A stretch of 57,909 nt of DNA from Candidatus Homeothermus arabinoxylanisolvens (GTDB lineage: Bacteria; Bacteroidota; Bacteroidia; Bacteroidales; Muribaculaceae), in NCBI GenBank assembly GCA_001689405.1, contig LUJO01000039.1, positions 1 through 57,909 on the forward strand, read 5' to 3'. Below the pieces are notes generated by a model that was not told the DNA's origin, ran no database searches, and saw only the letters and a list, made by a program, of their open reading frames with translations. Positions 25,329 to 33,737 of this stretch are shown here, in pieces. Each line of letters begins with the position of its first letter. Positions within the stretch are counted from its first letter, which is position 1. The translations under genes were made by a program, and so were the position numbers.

Positions 25329-26561
25329 TCAAATGTTACTGCAAATATCCTTCTCCATATCCGCTAACTTGTGAGACAGGGTCTCCATATCTTGGCTAAT
25401 CTTTTGGGCTGTAATTTTTGCGTATAGTTGGGTGGTCTTTATATTGGTGTGTCCCAACAGTCGGCTGACCGTTTCAATCGGTACACCGTTGGATAAAAGT
25501 ACGGTCGTGGCGTTCGTGTGTCTTGCAACGTGTGTGCTTAACCGTGTCTTGAAGCCGCACTGTCTGCCGATTTCTTTCAGTATCTTGTTGCAAGTGGTAT
25601 TGCTCGGCATAGGGAACACTTTGTTGTCCTTTGTCATGCCTTTGTACTTCTCTATTATCTTTTTGGGAACATCCAACAGGCGGATATTGGACTCTGTATT
25701 GGTCTTCTTTCTTCGGGTGATAATCCATAGGTTGCCGTCAAAGAACGTTTGCAGATTGTCTGTGGTTAGGTTCTTCACATCGGAATATGCCAACCCCGTG
25801 AAAACGGAAAAAACGAACAAATCCCTTATAAGTTCATGATAGCTGTTCTTCATTGGAGCATCCATGAGTGTCTGTATCTCTGATTTGGTCAAATATCCTC
25901 TATCCACACTTTCGGGAGAGTTGATATATCCTGCAAATGGATTGAACGGCAAACGACCGTCATTTCTCGCTAGGGAAATGATATGCTTCAACACAATCAT
26001 ATAGCCCCATACGGTATTGGTGCGGCATTTCTTCTCCGTCCGCAGGAAATACTCGAAGTCGTTGATGAACGTGAGATTCAATTCTTTCAGGGGAATATCC
26101 TCACGCTTATAGGTGTGCGGGATAAATTCGTGGAGATGCTTGCAGACGGTTACATACCGCTGGAATGTTCCCTTTGCCCTGCTGTGTCCCACTTTCTTGG
26201 CATATTCGGCATTGTGTTGTTCAAAGAGTTTCAGCAGGGTTTCCTGCTTAACACCGATACCGAGATAAGCATCTTTCAGTTTGGCTGCAGTGACATAACC
26301 GTCCGTTTGCATCAGTTCCTGATAGCGACGGTTTACCTCCACTCGGATTTTATCAACGGCACGGTTGATTCGCTGCGCTTCGACACTCTTGCCTGAAGCA
26401 CGGTTGTTCTTCACGTCCCACAGCCGCAACGGAACATCCATCTTGCAGCTGAACTGTTTGATCTCTCCGTCCACCGTGATACGGCACATCAATGGCAGGT
26501 TTCCATTGGTTTTTTCACTGCCTTTCTTCACATAGAATAATACTTTGAATGTACTTCTCAT
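25329..26561 (-). CDS. tyrosine recombinase / site-specific integrase (IntDOT-like)
   Basis: 410 residues. The N-terminal arm-binding domain (about 1-100, starting STFKVLFYVKKGSEKTNGNLPL) is followed by a SAM-like core-binding domain (about 110-215) and the catalytic domain (about 225-400). Catalytic residues visible are His344 and Arg347 in THVARH, His371 in LLGHTNI and the nucleophile Tyr380 in TTQLYAKI. The first canonical arginine is replaced by Ala258 in FTGLAYSDV, as in the Bacteroides conjugative-transposon integrase group represented by IntDOT. It catalyses integration and excision of the islet. First gene at the right end of the element, reading inward. Confidence 0.92.
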   Translation of the reverse strand: MRSTFKVLFYVKKGSEKTNGNLPLMCRITVDGEIKQFSCKMDVPLRLWDVKNNRASGKSVEAQRINRAVDKIRVEVNRRYQELMQTDGYVTAAKLKDAYLGIGVKQETLLKLFEQHNAEYAKKVGHSRAKGTFQRYVTVCKHLHEFIPHTYKREDIPLKELNLTFINDFEYFLRTEKKCRTNTVWGYMIVLKHIISLARNDGRLPFNPFAGYINSPESVDRGYLTKSEIQTLMDAPMKNSYHELIRDLFVFSVFTGLAYSDVKNLTTDNLQTFFDGNLWIITRRKKTNTESNIRLLDVPKKIIEKYKGMTKDNKVFPMPSNTTCNKILKEIGRQCGFKTRLSTHVARHTNATTVLLSNGVPIETVSRLLGHTNIKTTQLYAKITAQKISQDMETLSHKLADMEKDICSNI

Positions 26562-26905
26562 AACTCACTTCTTTTTTTGGTTACAAAACTATATTACAGT
26601 GAGTTACCGACAGCTAAGCAAACTTACGCAAAACGCAGAATAAGAACTGATTAGCAAGAAATATGCACCATATCATACGGTAATGAGGTGGTAACTGAAC
26701 TCTTGCACTATGTGGCTTTTGCACGGCTTTGAATGGCTTGATACCAATCGAAAAGAAAAGCGTAACGAACGCTATTCCTGTCTATTCGCTACGCTTTTCT
26801 CAAATTTGCTATTCCGTTAGGTGTTTATTTTACAAAATTAACTTCTATAAAAACAATAATGAAGCGGGGAATAGTTATTTTTGCATAAATTTTTAAGTTT
26901 TTAAT
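26562..26905. other. right flank of the islet, no gene; contains inverted repeats
   Basis: This 344-base gap holds the integrase start region, the CGCAAAACGC copy (26627-26636), an imperfect 15-base stem (26754-26800) and a TATTTTTG box (26876-26883) 23 bases before the HAD gene. No tRNA end or other typical integration target was recognised. Confidence 0.4.
26754..26800. repeat. inverted repeat AGAAAAGCGTA / TACGCTTTTCT
   Basis: The 11-base arms are perfect (26754-26764 and 26790-26800) and extend inward over CGAA/TTCG with one mismatch. A smaller AGCGT/ACGCT stem is nested in the left arm. It may be an attachment-site component or a terminator at the islet edge. Confidence 0.45.
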
Positions 26906-27547
26906 ATGAGGAATATCGGTGTCTTGTTTGACTTGGATGGAGTTTTGATTGACAGTGAGCGTCTGTATAGCGAGTTTTATGACAATATCGCTGAGCTTTA
27001 CGATATAAAAGAGGAAAAATTTTCACTTGCCATAAAAGGCACTACGATAGAACAGATCTTGTCGAGATACTTTCCCGAACCGGAGGCGTCGGCCGATGTT
27101 CTGCGACGCATAAACGAGTTTGAGGCTAACATGCGGTATCCGATATGCGATGGTGTCATCGGGTTTCTTGAGGCTCTGCGTGCGGCAGGCATACCTTGCG
27201 CGGTAGTTACAAGCAGCAGCGACAACAAGATGCAGCGCCTGTATGCACAGCTTCCGCACTTTGCCGACTACTTCGATGCTATAATTACCGGAGCTGATGT
27301 CACACGCTCTAAACCTGACCCGCAAGGCTACATGCTTGCCGCAGAGCGTATTGGCCGCCGTCCGTCCGACTGCTACGTGTTTGAGGACTCGCTGTCGGGT
27401 ATTGAGGCCGGTGTGTCATCGGGCGCAGTTGTCATAGGACTTACCACCACTCTTCCTGAAGAGCGGCTCAAAGGAAAAGCCCACAAACTCATCGATGGGT
27501 TTGCAGGCTTCGGTATAGATGATATGCTTTCTGTGACTCGCGATTAG
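26906..27547 (+). CDS. HAD family hydrolase (beta-phosphoglucomutase / phosphatase-like)
   Basis: 213 residues. HAD motif I is FDLDGVLIDSE (residues 8-18), motif II is VVTSSS, the motif III lysine is in RSKPDPQGYMLAAERIG and motif IV is VFEDSLSGIEAG. A helical cap lies between motifs I and II, as in subfamily IA sugar-phosphate phosphatases. Substrate unknown. Its stop codon overlaps that of the convergent nadC gene by three bases. Confidence 0.9.
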   Translation: MRNIGVLFDLDGVLIDSERLYSEFYDNIAELYDIKEEKFSLAIKGTTIEQILSRYFPEPEASADVLRRINEFEANMRYPICDGVIGFLEALRAAGIPCAVVTSSSDNKMQRLYAQLPHFADYFDAIITGADVTRSKPDPQGYMLAAERIGRRPSDCYVFEDSLSGIEAGVSSGAVVIGLTTTLPEERLKGKAHKLIDGFAGFGIDDMLSVTRD

Positions 27548-28389
27548 CAGGCCTTGAAACTCATGTCGAGACCTTTCACGGAGTGAGTGAGCGCTCCCAC
27601 TGAAATGAAGTCGACGCCGCATTCGGCATAGTCGCGCAGAGTGTCAAATGTGATGCCGCCCGATGACTCTACTTCAGTGCGCCCGTTGATCAGTTTGACT
27701 GCCTCACGCGTACGCTCCGGTGTGAAATTGTCAAGCATTATGCGGTCTACGCCGGCTTCGAGAGCCTGATTGATTTCGTCGGTATTGCGAACCTCGACTT
27801 CGATTTTCAGGTCGCGTCCTGTCTCTTTCAGGTATTTTTTCGCTGCATCTACGGCTTCTTTTATGCCTCCCGCGAAGTCGACATGATTGTCTTTTATCAG
27901 AATCATGTCAAACAGGCCTATGCGGTGGTTGCTGCCTCCGCCTATCTTTACAGCCTCTTTTTCAAGCATTCTCATGCCGGGAGTGGTCTTGCGGGTGTCA
28001 AGTACTTTTGTTTTAAGTCCTTTCAGCTTGTCCTGATAGCGGGCGGTCGTAGTGGCTATGCCGCTCATTCGCTGCATGATGTTGAGCATTATGCGTTCGG
28101 TCTGAAGCAGTGAGCGCACGGGTCCTTCGACTACAAATGCTATGTCGCCCGGCTTAACGTGGGTGCCGTCGTTGATGTAGACGGTCATCTTGAGCGACGG
28201 ATCAAACTTCTCAAACACTTTCCGGGCCACGTCGACACCGGCAAGTATGCCCTCCTCCTTGACAATAAGCTGTTGTTTGCCCTTCTCGTCGGCAGGTATT
28301 GTGCTCAGTGTGGTATGGTCGCCGTCGCCCACATCCTCGGCAAATGCCAAAGTAAGCAGGTCATCAATCAGTTCATCTCTTGTCTTCAT
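27544..28389 (-). CDS. nadC: nicotinate-nucleotide pyrophosphorylase (carboxylating)
   Basis: 281 residues, the normal length. Signatures are DTRKTTPGMRMLEKEAVKIGGGSNHRIGLFDMILIKDNH and the C-terminal VESSGGITFDTLRDYAECGVDFISVGALTHS. It converts quinolinate and PRPP to nicotinate mononucleotide in de novo NAD synthesis. Single gene, convergent with the HAD gene. Confidence 0.96.
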   Translation of the reverse strand: MKTRDELIDDLLTLAFAEDVGDGDHTTLSTIPADEKGKQQLIVKEEGILAGVDVARKVFEKFDPSLKMTVYINDGTHVKPGDIAFVVEGPVRSLLQTERIMLNIMQRMSGIATTTARYQDKLKGLKTKVLDTRKTTPGMRMLEKEAVKIGGGSNHRIGLFDMILIKDNHVDFAGGIKEAVDAAKKYLKETGRDLKIEVEVRNTDEINQALEAGVDRIMLDNFTPERTREAVKLINGRTEVESSGGITFDTLRDYAECGVDFISVGALTHSVKGLDMSFKAC

Positions 28390-28416
28390 ATCCTGAAATT
28401 GTTATTGTTACCGATG

Positions 28417-28424
28417 CAAAGATA
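28417..28424 (-). promoter_or_regulatory. Bacteroidota -7 box before nadC
   Basis: TATCTTTG on the minus strand, 27 bases before the nadC ATG, matches TAnnTTTG. No good -33 element is seen. Confidence 0.4.
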
Positions 28425-28580
28425 CAAAAATATTTGCGAAGGAAGCTACATTCGGTATCTTTCGGGTCAATTGGCTCACAGCACAAAGTCCTATGTCATA
28501 TACTTGTAAAATGACTTATATGTAATTATATGTAGTACGCTTTTATTATCCGATTTTTACTGCATTACGGGATTTATGGT

Positions 28581-28588
28581 TAACTTTG
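28581..28588 (+). promoter_or_regulatory. Bacteroidota -7 box before the lipoprotein gene
   Basis: TAACTTTG lies 60 bases before the lipoprotein ATG. No clear -33 element. Confidence 0.35.
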
Positions 28589-28648
28589 TTGTCGTGACGT
28601 CATCGAATGTGTCGTTATACGGCATGGATTTCTATCATAAAACGAACG

Positions 28649-29044
28649 ATGAAAAATTACTGTATCATATTATATTATATAATTCTTTGCGGTTGTTCAA
28701 CAGGTCATCTTGCCAACGGGTGGTATCCTGTTGCAGATACTCCTGCCAACGGGGTGGAAGGGAAAGCAATCGTCACCGTGGAAGATTTTGCAAATGTCAC
28801 ACTTGATACAGTATCGATTCCTGATGACGTTTTCATACAAGGATGTCTGGCCGCTGATAAAGTCTCATTATGGGCTGAAGCGACAGAGGACAGGATTGGC
28901 AAGCGTATCGGTTTTGTATTCAGGGATTCGGTTGTTATGGCGCCTAAAGTAAACTGCCGAATTGAAAGTGGTCGCTTCACGATAAACAGTCCGGACAAGC
29001 GACTTATTCTCGAAATCTACAACTCAATAAATAATCTCGACTAA
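28649..29044 (+). CDS. lipoprotein with SecD P1-head-like domain
   Basis: 131 residues from the ATG giving MKNYCIILYYIILCGCSTGH; the 14-codon upstream extension is less likely because it would bury the signal. A lipobox LCGC places the modified cysteine at residue 16, so the mature protein is membrane-anchored. The C-terminal part (SLWAEATEDRIGKRIGFVFRDSVVMAPKVNCRIESGRFTIN) resembles the head subdomain of the SecD P1 region, which has a similar run of GKR, a display strand, and AP-V followed by I-GG-F-I. There are no SecD membrane segments. Function unknown; a periplasmic chaperone-like role is only a guess. It stands alone between nadC and rlmH. Confidence 0.7.
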   Translation: MKNYCIILYYIILCGCSTGHLANGWYPVADTPANGVEGKAIVTVEDFANVTLDTVSIPDDVFIQGCLAADKVSLWAEATEDRIGKRIGFVFRDSVVMAPKVNCRIESGRFTINSPDKRLILEIYNSINNLD

Positions 29045-29118
29045 ATCGCAAACGTCTCTCCCGGCCATTCAGTCTGTCGTCCCCTAAATCGATATAGCCT
29101 TAAGTGGATAAATTGTGT

Positions 29119-29149
29119 TTTGTTTTGTGCGTGCTAATGGCTAATTTTG
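29119..29149 (+). promoter_or_regulatory. promoter of rlmH
   Basis: TTTG (29119-29122), 19 bases, then TAATTTTG (29142-29149) match the Bacteroidota -33/-7 consensus. Transcription would begin near 29156, about 20 bases before the rlmH ATG. Confidence 0.6.
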
Positions 29150-29175
29150 TATTGTAGATATTATATTGTGGAGTT

Positions 29176-29649
29176 ATGAAAGTTGAGCTGGTGGTGATAG
29201 GGCGTACGACGTCGCGGTATCTTCAGGAGGGCATTGAGACTTATGTGAAACGTCTCGGGCATTATGTGCCTTTTGACATCACTTGTCTGCCTGACATAAA
29301 ATCGACAAAAGCTATGACCGAGGAGCGGCAGAAAGAGCTTGAGGGCGCGCAGTTTCTCGATTATGTGAAGCCGGGCGACAGGGTCATGTTGCTTGACGAG
29401 AAAGGGCGTGAGATGACGTCGCGTGAGTTTGCCGGCTTTATGGACCGCATGATGAGCATGGTGCCAAAACGTCTGTTGTTTATTGTAGGAGGTCCTTATG
29501 GCTTCTCCAAGTCGGTTTATGACAGAGCCGACGGGCTGCTGTCGCTGTCGAAGATGACGTTCTCGCACGAGATGATACGGCTCTTTTTCACCGAACAGCT
29601 TTATCGGGCCATGACTATACTGCGTGGCGAACCATATCATCATGACTGA
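29176..29649 (+). CDS. rlmH: 23S rRNA (pseudouridine1915-N3)-methyltransferase RlmH
   Basis: 157 residues, a single SPOUT domain. The knot region is FIVGGPYGFSKSVYDRADGLLSLSKMTFSHEMIRLFFTEQLYRA, ending in GEPYHHD, the family's signature C-terminus. It methylates helix 69 of 23S rRNA using SAM. Convergent with hemW, 2 bases apart. Confidence 0.97.
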   Translation: MKVELVVIGRTTSRYLQEGIETYVKRLGHYVPFDITCLPDIKSTKAMTEERQKELEGAQFLDYVKPGDRVMLLDEKGREMTSREFAGFMDRMMSMVPKRLLFIVGGPYGFSKSVYDRADGLLSLSKMTFSHEMIRLFFTEQLYRAMTILRGEPYHHD

Positions 29650-29651
29650 TG

Positions 29652-30761
29652 TCAATAGATAAGCTCGCGTAGCACTCCGTCAGATACAAGCCATGACTTC
29701 TCGTCGAAGCATATGCGGTTTTCATGCTTGGTGAGGCTGCCGTTTTTTACATACGGGCGGCATCGGCCCATGAAACTCTCGGTATGCCCGGTCCCGAACC
29801 TTAACGCCATGTCGTTCAGGTCGATACCCTCCATTGTGCGCAGCCCTGTTATTATGTAGTCATTTAACAGGTCGGAAGGCGATTCATCCTCTTCTGTATA
29901 AAAAGTGCGGCCGCTACCTATTGCCGATATGTATCCGCGCAGGTCGGCCTTGTTCACTCTTCTTGCTTTTCCGTCAAAGCTGTGTGCGCCCGGGCCGAGT
30001 CCGAGATAGGGAATGAAGTGCCAGTATGAACTGTTGTGGCGTGCTCTATGGCCCGGTTTGGCAAAATTGGATATTTCGTAATGCTCGTATCCGGCTGCGC
30101 CAAGTGTCTGCGTCATATAATCATACATCGCGGCCACGGTCTCTTCGTCGGTCTCTTGGATTTTGCCTGCAAGAAGCCGGGCATACAGCCGTGTGCCCTC
30201 TTCGTATGAAAGGGAGTAGGCCGATATGTGGGGCAGTCCGAGTGCGGCCAATGTGTCGAGTGAGTATCGCCATGTATCGGCGGTCTGTTCCGGCAGTCCG
30301 TATATGAGGTCGCCGCTAATCTCTGTAATCCCGGCATTGCGCAAAGTGCTGATTGCCTTCACTGTTTCAGCTGCCGTATGCCGCCGGCCTACGGCTGTAA
30401 GCTCTCTGTCGACAAGCGACTGTATGCCTAAACTCACTCTGTTTATGCCTGAACCGATTATGTGTTCGGCCCATTGATCGGTTATGTCCTCCGGATTGGC
30501 CTCGATGGTAAATTCTTCAATGTCCGAGGCCTTAAAAACCGAAGTTATCATTGACAACATGTCGGGAGGGAGCAGCGACGGAGTTCCGCCGCCTAAATAT
30601 ACGGTCGTTACAGGCTCTGTCAGCTCGTTGTGTCTTGCATCCCACTCTTTAAGCAGTGCATAAACATAGTCTGACATGGCTTCCTGCCGTGGGGTGGAGT
30701 AGAAGTCGCAGTAGGCACACTTTGAGTGGCAGAACGGTATGTGTATATAAACTCCGGACAT
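29652..30761 (-). CDS. hemW: HemW-like radical SAM heme chaperone
   Basis: 369 residues. The radical SAM cluster motif PFCHSKCAYC has Cys11, Cys15 and Cys18. VYLGGGTPSLL, IEANPEDIT and RVSLGIQSL follow as in the HemW/HemN family. The C-terminal domain includes SYEEGTRLY and HYEISNFAKPGHRARHNSSYWHFIPYLGLGPGAHSF, which favours HemW (heme insertion) over the anaerobic oxidase HemN. It starts 6 bases after the AddB-like gene and is last in a five-gene operon. Confidence 0.92.
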   Translation of the reverse strand: MSGVYIHIPFCHSKCAYCDFYSTPRQEAMSDYVYALLKEWDARHNELTEPVTTVYLGGGTPSLLPPDMLSMITSVFKASDIEEFTIEANPEDITDQWAEHIIGSGINRVSLGIQSLVDRELTAVGRRHTAAETVKAISTLRNAGITEISGDLIYGLPEQTADTWRYSLDTLAALGLPHISAYSLSYEEGTRLYARLLAGKIQETDEETVAAMYDYMTQTLGAAGYEHYEISNFAKPGHRARHNSSYWHFIPYLGLGPGAHSFDGKARRVNKADLRGYISAIGSGRTFYTEEDESPSDLLNDYIITGLRTMEGIDLNDMALRFGTGHTESFMGRCRPYVKNGSLTKHENRICFDEKSWLVSDGVLRELIY

Positions 30762-30767
30762 GTGTAT

Positions 30768-33731
30768 TTATGACGGCGCCATGCCGCACATGGCTTTAAA
30801 GTCGCAGTAATGGCAATGTTTGTCCGACGGGGTTGGCGCGAATGGAGTATCGCGGTCAAACAGGCTTCGCAACTTACAGTTGAGTGCCTCCATCACTGCT
30901 TCGTTGTGGGTCGTGTAGTCATACAGAGGCTCTCCACTTATTTTGACCGGCTGCAGCCCGTCGGTAAATATCTTTTTCATAGCATACAGCATGGGCCATA
31001 TGGCTCCGGTGAAGTGGCGGTCGCGTGCGTGCATGTTGCAGTATAAGAACAGCTGTAGCACACCTTTGTTGTGCGATTTTGTCGCAGTGCTTTCAGTGAG
31101 GTCATTAAGATCCGTGACCTTGAATTCGTCGTTGCCGGTCTTGTAGTCTACAATCCTTACACGGCCGTCGGTCATTTCGTCAATGCGGTCTATGCTTCCG
31201 CGTATGTTATAGCTGCGCGTATCGTCGAGGGGCAGGTCGGTAAACACTTCACGTTCGCCTTCTACGAAATAAAACGGTACAAATGCTTTTTCTCTGTCAA
31301 ACAACGCTATTACAAATTCTCTGATTAGCTCACCGAGTATTTTTGTCTCGCCGGTAAGCGGAGTCAGATTCTCGTATTCTTCGTTATCGCCGGTTTGCGA
31401 CGGCAGATTGTTGTATAGTTTATTTATTGACGAGGTTATGATGCTGTCAAGTTTTACGGTCTCGCTTTTAAGACGCTCGATTACATCGGCGGTTATCTCG
31501 ACTTTGGCCGCAGAACCGCGCATGCGCTTGTAGGAAAATTCAAGAACTTCGTGAACTATGCGGCCAAACCGGCTTTCGTCCACATAGTCTTTCATTTCCT
31601 CCTCGGCCCGCACGTTTTCCACATAGCTGAAATAAAATTTCAGCGGACACTGCAGGTAAGTGTTTATGGCCGACGCCGAAAGATAGCGCTTGTTGTCGGC
31701 TGTCGACAGAAAGCAGTTTATACGCGACATTATACGGTCATCCTTGACTACCGAGAATGGCTCGCCGGCGCGTGTTGCCGGTACATTGAAACATGCGTTG
31801 AACTTCCTGATGCTGTCGGAAGGGAACATGTAGAGCAACTGGTAGAGGTAACGCGACATTTCGCCGCCTTTAAGTCCTGATGTACGCCCGTCATACAGCA
31901 ACTTTACATTTGACGCCCGCGATATGAGCCGATAGAAGTAGTATGCGTATATACATTCCTGAAATTCCATCGTGGAGAGTCCGTAGCATTGACGCAGCAC
32001 ATTGGGTATGAATGAGCGCGAGTAGTGCTTGCGTGGAAATATGCGCTCGTTCATTGACAGCAGTATTATGTTTTTGAAGTCAAGCGCACGGGTTTCGAGT
32101 ACGCCCATGATCTGAAGCCCTGACAACGGTTCGCCCACGAAATTCACAGTTTCCGAATTGACAGTACGTTCTATCAGGTGAAAGAATGTGTTGTCGCGCA
32201 TGGTAATGCCGTATTTTTCCGTAGCACGTTGCAGCTGCTCGACCGATTGGCGGTAGCGCGTCACGAATCCAGTCTCAAGGGCGTTATTGTTGTCTTTGGG
32301 CGCTTTTGCCAGTTCCGACAATATATATTCGGTAAGCTCCGATACATATTTAAATACGTTATTGCCCGACATCAGGTCCTCCACCGGAAAAAATATGGTT
32401 TTCAGGTCAGGGTAGTTTTCGGCTACGTAGTCTGACGGTATCAGAAACATGCGTCGGGTCTCGATATCCTTTTTAAGAGCTTCGCATGACTTGGCGGCGA
32501 AGGATATTATGAGTCCGTGGGTTATTACGTCTTTTACATCTTCGTAGAAGAAGTGCCAGAGCCCGCGCACTTTTTTTGCGCGAAGATGCATTGACATGAC
32601 ATTGCGCATAAGCACCGCTACCGACGTATGGCGCAGCGGGTACCCCATAGTTATGTTTACGGTCGATATTTCAGGCGGCACCGAGTGCAGTAGATCGACA
32701 AACAACTCCTCCGAGGGCAGCACGATTGCCGTGTCGACTGCGTTGTCAGGGTCGGCTATGGAGCCGTCGGCCGCCATTTGTCTTATTATGTTGCCGGCCA
32801 GTTTTACCTGTCCTACGTTTGATGGTACGCTTACAATCTCTATGTCGGGCAGTGTTACGGACTCATCCGACAAGTCATATAGCGAGGGAAATGCTTTTAC
32901 ATACTTGCGTATGAAGTGCGTGGCCGAGCAGTTCTCTTTTACTTCCTCGGGCAGATTGTAGTCCCAGTAAAAATCGGCCTTCCCTATGTCGCGCAATCGG
33001 CTGAAAATATGTATTTCCGAGGTGGAAAGTACATTGAACCCGACAAATATGATGCGTGAATAGGGCAGCTCGTCGGCAGTCATGGCGCTTAGCTTTTCGG
33101 CTACTTCGCGGTACTGCATGCCCGAATAGCATAGTCCTCTTGACGCGAGACTGTTTTTTACAGCATGATACAGCGGGTCGAGAATCTCCCATAATTGCAC
33201 GAATGAGTCTCTGTTTACGCGAGGCTCGCCCTCTTTGGTCAGATGAATCCAAAATTGTTCGGGGCTATAGGATTGCAGGTCGACATCCCAATACCGGGTT
33301 ATGACCTCTTTTTGTTCGTCGGTAAGAAAATCGGTGGCTATCTCTCGTACATTCTTTACATTCCTGAATAGCTGGTGCGCGTCGGCGAGATAACGGTCTA
33401 CATCGTTGAAGTCATTGACCAGCATGTCGCCCCAGAATACGAATTTATCGAAGTCCTCGGTCTCCTTTGATAATTTGGCATATTCGGTAAATAGTGTGAA
33501 CAGCAGGTCATAACGCGATGCTTCCACATAGTCGGAAAATGACGATATGAACTCGCTTATAGTTATTACGGCAGGTTCGAAAAACGGAGTTCCGGAGTGT
33601 GAGCACTGTGACAGATATTGCCGAAAAAACGTTCCGCTCCGTTTATTGGGGAATACGAAGCAGTAGTCAATCAGCCTGTCTTTCTCCCGGTCATGATAGA
33701 CTTCGGCTATACTTTGCAGAAAGGGTCTCAT
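30768..33731 (-). CDS. AddB-like helicase-fold / PD-(D/E)XK nuclease protein
   Basis: 987 residues. The N-terminal two thirds look like an inactivated UvrD-like helicase: DYCFVFPNKRSGTFFRQYL stands where AddB has its first motif and there is no proper Walker A lysine loop. The C-terminal domain starts LSASAINTYLQCPLKFYFSYV, contains IVDYKTG (nuclease D-x-K) and ends with HCHYCDFKAMC, the cysteines that hold a 4Fe-4S cluster in AddB nucleases. It probably acts in double-strand break resection. The usual AddA partner is not in this window. It sits between holB (6 bases) and hemW (6 bases). Confidence 0.85.
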   Translation of the reverse strand: MRPFLQSIAEVYHDREKDRLIDYCFVFPNKRSGTFFRQYLSQCSHSGTPFFEPAVITISEFISSFSDYVEASRYDLLFTLFTEYAKLSKETEDFDKFVFWGDMLVNDFNDVDRYLADAHQLFRNVKNVREIATDFLTDEQKEVITRYWDVDLQSYSPEQFWIHLTKEGEPRVNRDSFVQLWEILDPLYHAVKNSLASRGLCYSGMQYREVAEKLSAMTADELPYSRIIFVGFNVLSTSEIHIFSRLRDIGKADFYWDYNLPEEVKENCSATHFIRKYVKAFPSLYDLSDESVTLPDIEIVSVPSNVGQVKLAGNIIRQMAADGSIADPDNAVDTAIVLPSEELFVDLLHSVPPEISTVNITMGYPLRHTSVAVLMRNVMSMHLRAKKVRGLWHFFYEDVKDVITHGLIISFAAKSCEALKKDIETRRMFLIPSDYVAENYPDLKTIFFPVEDLMSGNNVFKYVSELTEYILSELAKAPKDNNNALETGFVTRYRQSVEQLQRATEKYGITMRDNTFFHLIERTVNSETVNFVGEPLSGLQIMGVLETRALDFKNIILLSMNERIFPRKHYSRSFIPNVLRQCYGLSTMEFQECIYAYYFYRLISRASNVKLLYDGRTSGLKGGEMSRYLYQLLYMFPSDSIRKFNACFNVPATRAGEPFSVVKDDRIMSRINCFLSTADNKRYLSASAINTYLQCPLKFYFSYVENVRAEEEMKDYVDESRFGRIVHEVLEFSYKRMRGSAAKVEITADVIERLKSETVKLDSIITSSINKLYNNLPSQTGDNEEYENLTPLTGETKILGELIREFVIALFDREKAFVPFYFVEGEREVFTDLPLDDTRSYNIRGSIDRIDEMTDGRVRIVDYKTGNDEFKVTDLNDLTESTATKSHNKGVLQLFLYCNMHARDRHFTGAIWPMLYAMKKIFTDGLQPVKISGEPLYDYTTHNEAVMEALNCKLRSLFDRDTPFAPTPSDKHCHYCDFKAMCGMAPS

Positions 33732-33737
33732 AGGAGG

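Larger units (their letters stand above)
20873..26636. mobile_element. integrative islet with IntDOT-like recombinase and EcoRI-type restriction-modification
   Basis: The genes from 20953 to 26561 all point left. They comprise a tyrosine recombinase, a winged-helix protein, a broken small ORF and a four-gene AT-rich cargo (about 30% GC by eye against about 48% around). Flanking genes on both sides (MATE; HAD phosphatase) are chromosomal in composition. A 10-base sequence, GCGTTTTGCG (20873-20882), recurs inverted as CGCAAAACGC (26627-26636) just outside the outermost genes and is used here as tentative limits. No mobilisation or transfer gene is present, so the element looks minimal or decayed. 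Confidence 0.6.

Noticed and set aside
20844..26769. 8-base direct repeat GTAACGAA (20844-20851 and 26762-26769) as islet attachment site
   Set aside because: About one such match is expected by chance between the two flanks.
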